64,000 nucleotides of DNA, taken from the NCBI GenBank assembly GCA_965644295.1, contig CBFFRP010000215.1, positions 1 to 64,000 on the forward strand. The letters run 5' to 3'. Below, in pieces: positions 55,501-64,000 of the stretch (positions are counted from its first letter, which is position 1; every line of letters starts with the position of its first letter). The stretch is from Paraphysomonas bandaiensis. Lineage: Eukaryota > Chrysophyceae. A program made the position numbers and the translations under genes. Below the pieces are notes generated by a model that ran no database searches, was not told the origin of the DNA, and saw nothing but the letters and a program-made list of their open reading frames with translations.

Positions 55501-55735
55501 TTTTATACCTATGTAGAATATTCCCACTGATCCTAAGATACGAAAGATGATTGATGAGTGCCAGAGCAGATGGTCACGCCTCCACAGTACCAGTCTTATA
55601 GATCCCGATGGTGCGAGAGGCGGTGTCATGCTGATTCCCCGAGCAATGCAAGCAGAAGAAGAGCTGGAAGGGGCCATAAAGGAGCTCAGAAGTTTGTTGA
55701 TTGCGCAGTCTATGGGATCGCCTCTACACTTTTAA
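52513..55735 (+). CDS. Coiled-coil repeat protein with a C-terminal PX domain, 914 aa, ten exons
   Basis: Exons 52513-53616, 53666-54209, 54265-54417, 54474-54557, 54608-54621, 54675-54773, 54826-54972, 55036-55287, 55337-55465, 55517-55735; introns 49-63 nt; 915 codons. Residues about 57-275 are about 18 copies of a 12-residue repeat (AREKERIAAEEA and variants), a long charged helix encoded by a 36-bp minisatellite. A Ser/Pro/Glu-rich region and an Asp tract follow. The PX phosphoinositide-binding domain spans exons 5-8: EYLMRCQWGTTW, WLVARRFREFDALNEL|LQRHFP, LPKKLLFGSL, IEEYMATIITNIPN. It ends with helices (QMEEYITRLRQLLRK). It is probably an endosomal membrane-binding scaffold of sorting-nexin type. 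Exon 5 is only 14 nt. Confidence 0.88.
52681..53332 (+). repeat. Coding 36-bp minisatellite, about 18 units
   Basis: Each unit encodes 12 residues. Units differ by a few synonymous or conservative changes (GAGGAGGCTGCA or GAAGAAGCTGCA; AAGGAGCGTATT or AGGGAGCGTGTT), arranged in runs, which shows repeated block duplication. Confidence 0.95.
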
Positions 55736-57183
55736 ACTGGAATATGTATCACTTTAGGTAGCTCTGTAGGTCTCATACAAGTATCATGTAATGCTCTCAA
55801 TGCATCACTAACGGTAATATTTTGAATGGTATTGAAATAGTTGAGAATTAGACCATATTAACATAACATAGTGATGTTATAGTTTAAGGTACATTACATC
55901 AACTAGTGGCGAAATAGTAACTAGCTTATTCCACCTACTTTCAAGCATTCGTGTAACGAATAGTATTGAATAAAATATTTGGGCATTACGGACAATACCA
56001 ACATCTTATCGATTCTTATAGCTTATAGTGGAAGATATCTTTGCTTCGCAGATATACATGTATTTACGTATACTAATTCAAATTCCTAGATGCATTAATG
56101 AAGAAAACCCGAAACTTGGTTGTTGTTCACATAACCAGCATGCCACTAAAGCAGTTATATAATGACGAAGAGTAGAAACAGATATATTGATATGATGTCA
56201 GGTAATAATATGTGAGAATGCGCCTAATTGAAGTTGAGAATAATATTTACTACTTAGTTTAGGATAGTGTACAGTGCACAGAGAACATCAGAGAAAGAAA
56301 TGCGAACTAACAAGACAGCGTGCACATGGAATAGTGCCAATGCGTGTAGGTACTTCTATACGTTGCTGCACATGCCTTAGGCATCAATATGTACTGTAAC
56401 GTCACGCTGCATAGTAACTACTGCGAATTCTAGTACAAGTAGCTGTCGATATCCTTCATGAACCATAACAAACTAAAGCCCAATTGTTTCGTAGATTTTT
56501 GACCTCCCCTTACCAACGCGAACTATAACATAACTCATTCGAGATGACGATAGATCTGATGGATCTGTTTGATATGTATGTACAGCAAATGCACCAAATA
56601 GAGCAGGAGGACATTGAGTTATTTCCCCATTTACGAGAAAACTGCACTTTTGACGTTTCTACAGTGTAAAAATCCTTCAATTCTATTTCAGAATTCTGCT
56701 TTTTAGACACTTCCTGCCACAAACCTGCGCTTTTTTGTCCCATATTGTTGTTAGATACTGTAAATACATATGGGAAATACCGTGTATCCAAACTCTGTAT
56801 GCCGTATCGGCATCTTATTTTCGGAAAAATATTGAAGCAAAATTTGTCTATATTATTGCAATACATCTACGGCTGGAATACAGATAGTTGTTGCCTCAAT
56901 ATTTGAGGCATCTTTGAACTAAAATATACAAAGGATGCCAATACGGCCACATCCAAATGTATTATTCACGTATCTGTATATACGTACAGTATGAAGGAAG
57001 TTCTCCTCTACTGCTGCGCGTATCATTCACAGCACAGCACAGCACAGCTCCAACATATGGCAACATACACACTGCTGTACACATACATCTCTACACTCAT
57101 CTAACCGGCATAGTTCATCATACTCTATAAGTAAACATAATTCCCTTCCCCACAACAAGTTTTATGGTCATTCTAATTGAATA
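55736..57183. other. Intergenic, nothing firm
   Basis: AT-rich. A minus-strand open frame at 56510-56866 has no recognisable family; I do not call it a gene. Confidence 0.5.
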
Positions 57184-58481
57184 ATGGCAACAGAGAAAAG
57201 TCTGACCAACGACAACAGACTCTCTGATGATGGCGAGCACAGGAAAGGGCAGAACTTACTCGAATCATCTCAACAAACAATGCCTAAATTCATGGACGTT
57301 GATATCGATACATGGTGTATTCCTGTATCTATATTCCTGGGCGTATTGGTAGAGATGTATTGCTAAGTAGTGTCTGTATCTTATTGTGGCTCTCAGGTGG
57401 GGTTATTTGTTCCTGGGAGTTCAGAGCTCTCAGTTGGATATCGGACTGTCTCCAGTGTCATTGGATGGATATATTTTTTTGCATGGACTCTTTCATTTTA
57501 CCCACAGGTATAGGTCATTTGAATTTTATATGGATTTGGTGTCACGTGGATATGTACGCGTAGGTGTTTCTGAATGCGGCTCGACGGACAACTACTGGGA
57601 TGGTTTCAGACAAGCTTGTGTATGATTTTATCGGATTTTCGTCCCTTTCTGTATACTGTGTAGCTCTTTACTGTGTAGGCTCTGTGAGGGAAGAGTACAG
57701 AAATAAGTATAACGGGAATAACCCCAAGGTGCAAATAAATGATGTCTGCTTTGCTGTACACGCATTGATATTGACCTTCGTTCAAATCGGTCAAATGGCG
57801 TATTACAACGGCTGGAAACAACTACCCTCTAAACCTTGTCTATATGGATCAGCAATAACACTCGTTATTATTGGCCTGTACCTTGCTCTAGTTTTGGTAA
57901 TCGATTCCAATGTGTTCGTGTTTCTATATTGGTTGCAGTTCATATCATTCGTCAAGATTGGTGTAACAATGATCAAATACGTTCCACAAGCGCTTCTCAA
58001 TTATACGCGTAAGTCGACCCAAGGTTGGAGCATTACCACTTGTACGCTAGATTTAATTGGGAGCACTCTTAGTCTCCTCCAGCTGATGCTTGATTGTTAC
58101 GACACCAACGACTGGAGTGCCATTGTTGGGGACTTGGTCAAGTTTGCTCTGGGGCTTGTGTCAATGCTCTTTGACTTTATATTCATAGCCCAGCATTACG
58201 TACTTTACCCAAATAGTGACCAAGGAGTATATAGCCCGCTACTGGATGATGAGTATACGGAGAGACCACCGGATAGTTCTCCGGATAATATTCCTTCCAT
58301 ACCTTGGGAAGTGAGGGATGAGCCCCAAACTGCTGCAAATACTGGCACCACTTTACCAAACGAGAATCCATGGTGGCTAGAGAATCGGAACGGGGCTTCA
58401 AATGCGTCACGACCGCCTGAAGACGAAAGTCCCGTGTATTATACCGATGAAGCATGTTGGGTATCCTCCCCTGATAGCTAG
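57184..58481 (+). CDS. Cystinosin-like PQ-loop lysosomal transporter, 397 aa, three exons
   Basis: Exons 57184-57348, 57397-57507, 57564-58481; introns 48 and 56 nt; 398 codons. It is a seven-helix PQ-loop protein. The first PQ motif is FAWTLSFYPQ|VFLNAARR, spliced exactly after the Gln. The second is KIGVTMIKYVPQALLNYTRK, followed by GWSITTCTLDLIGSTLSLLQ and DWSAIVGDLVKFALGLVSML, which fits the cystinosin N-x-x-R/K-x-S-T-x-G-W-S pattern (NYTRKSTQGWSI). Cystinosin exports cystine from the lysosome with protons. The lumenal N-terminus is short and lacks the multi-glycosylated domain of the animal protein. The C-terminus is long and acidic with Pro/Ser. It contains YSPLLDDEY, which resembles a dileucine/tyrosine sorting signal. 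Substrate by analogy only. Confidence 0.88.
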
Positions 58482-59889
58482 TGTACGGTACACTGATTGA
58501 AGATATTGCCTATATTAATCAACAAGCTATATTTTTTTGATTTTTTCTACTTCTACGATTGTTAATAACTGTTGTAATTAACAGTGTTATTTGAAAACAT
58601 GCATATTTTTCTACGTCAGGTCGTGTATTTGTATTCTGCCGTGCCTGTTTAGATGCTTTGCGGTACACAAGTTCACAATGTTGTTAAGAAAACTGCTTCG
58701 AAATATATGTTACTCAGTCCATATTAATTGTGTTACCATTCTACGATTACGAAATAAAAAAAAGAACTTCACAGACATACTTATACTGCATAAAATTTCA
58801 GAGAATAATGTCTCTTCGAGCATATATCAATGCTGTCGTGATCTCCATTCTCATCACCCTCATGACCGTTCTTATTGTTGCCGTCCTTTCGTAATTTTTT
58901 TTGATTTTCATCATTGCCGTGTCTGTGTCCGCAAAGTTGCATAACATATTCATTCAACCAGAGATAGTCTAAATATATGACATGAGCATGCACCATTTCC
59001 GAGTGTATAATCTTGAGTATTGAGTATGCATTAATATCAGAGCAATCGGTATGCATATAAACCCACGGTGTAAAAAATAGACTCACGTTGTAAAATATGC
59101 ACACATACCACTTGTACCGCAGGCATGGCAGCTGCGAGGCCAGAGTCAGCTGTGTCATGCCACTCCCTCAAAAATAAAACCAATACACCCAAAGCACATA
59201 AAAAATGCTATTAAAAAGATACCAGGATCATGTGAAAAGGCAAGAAATATACTCTCCGTTCATATTAAAAGACATTGCTAAAATTGATCGTAAGGAGGTT
59301 ACTTCGAGCAATCAGATCCTTCGATAGGATAGAGCTGAAGATTCGTATATACGTACATACTGCAATTCAAATACTAATAAAATGTGTTTGTTATTCGGCA
59401 TCGAAAGGTGTTCGTTGCTTTCTTTGAAAGATGTCTTTTTACTTGATCTGATACATACAGGTGGTTCTGAGCTGACGGCTCCACCACAGGTACATCGACT
59501 GCTGCACTATACCTACAATACCGAGTACACTCTGTATGTAGATATCTAGTTTACCAAAATTGAGAATATACTGTAGCAGATTTAATTCCATCATGCATGC
59601 ATTGAACTTGACTTGCACCACAAGATCTCGATAGATATCACGACCACACTGGGGGTTTCCTGGTCCATGACTTGATGGAGATAAAAACCTCAACTTATAT
59701 ATAAATTTCCCCTTTTTTTGACATATTCGTATAGAACTATAATAAAAATCAACAAAAAACTAACGACAGTAATGTCCTGTGAATCTACCATACACTGACA
59801 GCAGCGCCATTAACCATATATACATATATAGACAATAGAATTAGATGTTAAGTGGATAAAAACAACATCTCATAGAAGTATTGATCATC
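58482..59889. other. Intergenic, possible unrecognised minus-strand gene
   Basis: Minus-strand frames at 58781-59158 (His/Asn/Asp-rich end) and 59439-59693 (starts with a Pro/Gly/Cys motif, then hydrophobic) could be exons of a small membrane-protein gene. I could not join them convincingly. No family recognised. Confidence 0.3.
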
Positions 59890-61945
59890 ATGCGTAGTCG
59901 TGTGTATAATTCCAATGCAGCTAGTCGTAACTCCATCCATATGCTCCCTTATAGTGACGGGAAGTCGAAGCACTCTATGAAGCACTGTGGATGCATAGGG
60001 ATCACACTCGCTCTTATTATATTCACATTTATACTATTTGCATTACATTATCAACTGAATGTTATCATGATATTGAGGTCAATGCTGTCTGATAAGAGTG
60101 ATGAACTTGTTGAGTGTCTGCATAATGTGAATGAACTCGATTCAATGGTGAATACACTTGAATCAGAGAGAAAATCACTTCAGCAATCAGCTCATAGTCG
60201 TACAGAGTCTGAAAAAGTTATTGTACATCATTCTTCTCGTGTAAAAAAACACGATTCATATTACCCCTACGATTTACGAGATGTTATGCTTCTCTCGAAC
60301 CGGCAGACTGATGAAGATGTTATGTATACGTTTATGCGAAAATGGGAAGTGCAAAGTCCTTTGTATCTGCGGTGTGGAGTTGTACGTAGCGTCTCACTCC
60401 CTCTTTCTCGTCCCTCTTCCGGTGCAAAGTGTCGTGTAGCAATCGTATCCTCATATTACCCTCGACCATGTGGAATAGCAACGCATTCGGGGAAAGTAGT
60501 GGAGGGGTTGCAAGAAGTGTGTCCTGAAGGGTCTGTGATAGATGTCATAGCGGTGAGATAGTGAGTGCATGTATACAATGGCAAGCAGTAGATGTTCTCC
60601 GAAATAAAATAAATTTTAATTCCTAGTTGCTGTTTAGGTAACGAACCCCGAAGAGTCTACTGCGAAGTTCCCATCTGTTGTGACCCACACGTTTGCTAAG
60701 GAGAGCTTGCAGAATCACATTGAAACTGCGGACTATGTAAACTCTCGGAACTATGATATGGTTATTTTCAGCTACGAGTTTGGACTATATGCAGACGAAT
60801 ATTTCTTGTGTTTACTGCGAGGAATAAAAAACACGCTAATTGTTTCCATCCTGCACACTCTTGCAGATAATTTGCCCTATCAAAAACAAGCACTTCTACA
60901 ACAGGTAATAGAATATGTTTGGGGTGCATGGTGATGTCGTCTGTGCACTATTTTTATATGTACTTAGGTTTGCTGTAACGTTTAACGCCTGTTGCTACTG
61001 ACAGGTTATTATGCTCTCTCATAAGGTCGTGGTGATGACAGAGACAATGAAGCGAAAGCTTTTCCAACTTCACAATACACCATCTGGGCTAGTGACCGTA
61101 ATCCCTCACGGAGTTCCATCTTACTCTCCTACTAATGAACTTATTCGCAAATCTAATAGTTATCCCATTAAGAGTATTTATGGAAATAATAAAGTTATTT
61201 TCTCTAATGGGCTTATACATCAAGGGAAGGGGATGGAATATACAATCGAGGTGTGGAAAACAGAGTAAGGTATATGCTTTTGCTGACTGCTAGTTTTATA
61301 CTACAGGCAATGCCTTCGATTCTAGCTTCCCATCCCGATGCTCTCCTTGTAATACAAGGAACACCCCACCCTACTGGAGACGGCACCCTAGAGTATTACA
61401 GGTACATTCACGTAGCTGTTTCTCACTGTCTGCAACGATGCATCTTGTATATTTATGCTTGAATTGCGTAGATAGCAAGTTCTTATGAGTTTTGTAGAAT
61501 GTTACAGTCACTAGTTGCTGCGCGGCATTTGGAGAATAGGGTTATTTTCAACGATACTTTTCTTCGTGACGAGGACCTCAGAGATGGCCTACTCAGTGCT
61601 CATGTCTACGTCAATGCATATACTGATGAGGTCGCATCTGTATCAGGTGTGAGTTGTATAATAATGCACATACAAGAAATATGAAACTGTCGTATAGGAA
61701 CACTTGCAATGGCAATGGGCTTTGGGGTTCCATGTGTTTCAACCCCCTATCCGTATGCTTCGGAGGTTCTGGCTGACAGAAGGGGGATATTAGTGCCTTT
61801 TAGAAACCCTTTCGCTTTAGCGAATGCTGTTACGTATCTCTTAGATGACATTGATCGCGCGAGGGAAATAGGTTTGCGTGGTGCTGCGAGCACATTGTCT
61901 TGGAACGATGTGGGGAAGGAATTCTTAGCGATAGTGTACGAATAG
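59890..61945 (+). CDS. GT4-family glycosyltransferase, type II membrane, 555 aa, six exons
   Basis: Exons 59890-60552, 60638-60904, 61005-61250, 61307-61401, 61498-61646, 61698-61945; introns 85, 100, 56, 96, 51 nt; 556 codons. A short cytosolic tail, then one membrane anchor (GITLALIIFTFILFALHY) and a coiled-coil stem (about 60-105) suggest a Golgi type II enzyme. The GT-B catalytic region starts SSYYPRPCGIATHSGKVVEG, the motif typical of bacterial GT4 mannosyltransferase-like enzymes. It continues with SHKVVVMTETMKRKL, VIPHGVPS, and FSNGLIHQGKGMEYTIE. The donor-site E-x7-E region is VNAYTDEVASVSGTLAMAMGFGVPCVST, where the catalytic acidic residues lie. Donor is probably a nucleotide-hexose; acceptor unknown. 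Confidence 0.85.
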
Positions 61946-62360
61946 AAGATTTACGTTATTCCTGTGAAGTGTGTGTGACTGTGTCTATTGTATATAAACT
62001 GTTCAGTAACTAGCGAATTGTTAGGTGCTACTTTTAGTGTTTCACATTGCTACGTATACTTAGTTTGCAGCCTATATTGGATTAATTTAAATCCTATATT
62101 TTTGGTGTTTTCGCACGATTTTATGGCTTCAATATCAGTCATGGCTTCCGACGACATTGAGCAATACCAGTAGAAAGAGTCTTGAAACGTGTTCGCATTG
62201 ATGAGGGAACGCTAGTGGGCCTTGCGTTTGCGTTTTACATAAACTTTATGTTCTGCCTCATATCAGCCGTTTCTATCCATGTATCCATGTTGATGCTAAC
62301 ACCGACACAGTCTCCCACATACAGGTCGCCTTGATTTTTTTGGGGCAGGAGACATGACAA
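61946..62360. other. Intergenic to the Copia LTR
   Basis: 3' region of the glycosyltransferase gene; nothing recognised. Confidence 0.5.
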
Positions 62361-62738
62361 TGTAGAATAATAATCTAGAATAATTAAGCACTGGTTGTGT
62401 CTTCTCTACTCTCTCTTTATTGACTAAAGACCATTTTCAGATGATTAAGATCGTTGTAAGAGAAGTTTAAGTTAGTCAAACTAGATAGATTACTTTATTA
62501 TGATTGTATACACAATTGTGTGTGTTGTCATGTAGCACATGTCAACAACATGATAAATTATTTCGTTCATGTTAACCACTGCTCAACTTCCGTATCTTGA
62601 ATCGTCATGATATAATACTTCAGTTTCACAGTTATAGCTATATAGCACCTTTTGACTATTGACTACGTATTACTGTTTTTCACATTGTATTTAACGTATT
62701 CTACAGTACTATCTTAGAGAACCATACGTATTCCAACA
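62361..62738 (-). mobile_element. Copia 3' LTR, 378 bp
   Basis: On the minus strand it starts TGTTGGAATACG and ends TTATTCTACA (TG...CA). It directly follows a purine tract GAGGAGGAG, the polypurine primer of plus-strand synthesis. A related truncated LTR is at 48612-48760. The partner 5' LTR lies beyond the right edge. Confidence 0.85.
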
Positions 62739-62904
62739 CTCCTCCTCAATGTAGAAACGAGTAATCGTCATTATACTGCAGCTATATATATCATCTAGTC
62801 ATCTTAGGATAAAACGGATGTGAAAATCTTCATAAAGATACTGTGAACATCACACTTCGCTGTAACACAGTTATGTGGGATTCTTACCCACTAAAAACAC
62901 ACCC

Positions 62905-64000
62905 TTAACCTTTCTTGAACCGCTTCTTCTGATTCTTCTCAACTTCATTTGAAATGCTCCTCTTTTCCCCTGTGATAGTTTCTTCATGGAGTTTAAAGAG
63001 CTTTGTAGATAACGCTTTTGTAAATATGTCGGCCGCCATATCCTTAGTCGATACATGAATCAATCTGGCTGTAGGAAACCTTCCATTTACGTGTTCCCGA
63101 ACCCAGTGGTACTTTATCTGAATATGTTTTGATCTTTTGTGATAGACTGGATTTTCTGACAGATCTTTTGCACTCTTGCTGTCCATGAAGAATGGGGTTG
63201 GCTTCGTCAATGCGAGTCCTAGCTCTCGTAACACCCCCGTAGCCACACCAGTTCTTGCATGGCCGCATATTCAGCCATATACTCGGACTCCATACTGGAA
63301 GTTGCAACTGTAGTCTGCAGTTTGGACTGCCATGCGATTGCTCCAGCACATAAGAATACAATATAACCGGTAGTTGAACGTCTCGTTAGTATATCACCTG
63401 CCCAGTCCGCATCACTAAATACATGTAAATCAAACTTACTCCCACTGAATTTGATTCCTTTGCTGGTGGTGCCTCTCAAATATTTCAATAAATGAATAGC
63501 TAAACGACACGATGCGTATGTAGGATTACTGCTGTATCTCGATAGTAATCCGATTGCATAGGCGAGATCTGGTCTTGTGTGGAGTGCGAGATACAGGATT
63601 GCTCCAATAATACTACGATACGGAAATTTTGAGACCCAGTCCTCCTGTTCTGATGTAAGTTCCCGTTCTGCAGCTAGTAGTTCTTGTGCATTTGATGGCA
63701 ACGGAGCTTCCTTATTCTTTCTACTGTTTCCCATGACATGGTTGAATTTCTGAATCACTTTCTCCGCATACTGTGATTGATCTAGTTTGAACCAGTCTTC
63801 GCCTCTCGTGATTCGAATATTTAGGAAACTTTGGCACTCTCCCATGTCCCTCATTTCAAACGTTTGGCAGAACTTGTTCTTGACAAAAACAAGGAATTCA
63901 AAATCCACAGATGCGATTATGATGTCATCTACATACAGGAGTAATAACGTAAGTTTGCCTTGGTGCCAACGATAATATAAGCAGGTATCTAACACGCATG
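62905..64000 (-). pseudogene. Copia polyprotein, reverse transcriptase end and RNase H, frameshifted, partial
   Basis: Minus strand, entering from the right edge. The first frame (about 63219-64000) has the reverse-transcriptase active site LLLYVDDIIIAS, FEMRDMGECQSFL, and HTRPDLAYAIGLLSRYSSNP, then RNase H start HVFSDADWAGD. A second frame (62905-63246) carries the RNase H end (PFFMDSKSAKDLSENPVYH) and the Copia C-terminal motif DMAADIFTKALS. The change of frame falls in a run of five Cs (63234-63238 on the plus strand). Gag, protease and integrase are outside the window. Either the copy is disabled or one base is missing in the assembly. Confidence 0.93.

Noticed and set aside
56510-56866. 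A 118-codon minus-strand frame containing MGQKSAGLWQEVSKK
   Set aside because: It faintly recalls a transposase zinc-finger region, but no motif is complete and no element ends were found.
58781-59693. Two minus-strand frames that could be a tetraspanin-like or other small membrane protein
   Set aside because: I could not find splice sites that join them with a kept frame, and the Cys pattern of tetraspanins is absent.

Overview
The window is nuclear DNA of a eukaryote. Many genes are cut by short GT-AG introns that can be read by eye. There is a eukaryotic tRNA-Trp without an encoded CCA, a Mediator subunit, a kinesin, a GPI-anchor remodelase, a Copia retrotransposon and a pogo-type transposon. 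The SFI1-like (centrin-binding) protein and the kinesin suggest a lineage with centrioles. A hybrid-kinase receiver domain, a VASt domain, a YdcZ-type transporter and a recombinase-like gene point to a free-living or fungus-like protist. SAR/stramenopile is my guess, but nothing in the window proves it.

Layout. 0-0.5 kb: tail of a response-regulator gene. 2.3-2.7 kb: a small two-exon membrane-protein gene. 3.1-8.3 kb: SFI1-like protein (-), two-repeat YdcZ transporter (+), type II NADH dehydrogenase (-). 8.9-10.4 kb: cyclin. 12.2-17.2 kb: PGAP3/Per1 (-), MED7 (+), myristoylated EF-hand protein (-), aldo/keto reductase (+). 17.6-20.7 kb: sulfotransferase-like protein (-), tRNA-Trp (-), TLC-domain protein (+). 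21.6-22.6 kb: a compound inverted-repeat element with relatives at 1.2 and 10.9 kb. 23.2-25.7 kb: AMBRA1-like WD40 protein (-, 11 exons). 26.5-28.4 kb: tandem arrays beside a recombinase-like gene (-). 28.9-35.6 kb: a 2,088-aa VASt/PDZ-like/VPS9/ankyrin protein (+). 37.7-41.9 kb: small PH-like protein (-), a pogo-family element sitting in an (ACAT)n microsatellite, and an NRAMP transporter (+). 42.5-45.7 kb: kinesin (-, 19 exons). 46.4-55.7 kb: MATH-BTB protein (+), J-domain protein (-), coiled-coil/PX protein (+, 10 exons). 57.2-61.9 kb: cystinosin-like transporter (+) and a GT4 glycosyltransferase (+). 62.4-64 kb: right part of a Copia element (-), cut by the window edge.

There are no operons; genes lie on both strands with gaps of a few hundred bases to about 2 kb. 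Several products act in membrane traffic and the endolysosome (VPS9 Rab5-GEF-like, PX, cystinosin-like, NRAMP, AMBRA1-like, PGAP3, TLC), but this is a loose theme and not a cluster. All exon models below were built by hand from reading-frame continuity. Each sums to a whole number of codons, which is good support but not transcript proof. The most unusual items are the VASt-PDZ-VPS9-ANK protein with its six-fold higher-order ankyrin repeat, the tightly sized mini-introns with a 14-nt exon, and the mobile or tandem repeats.
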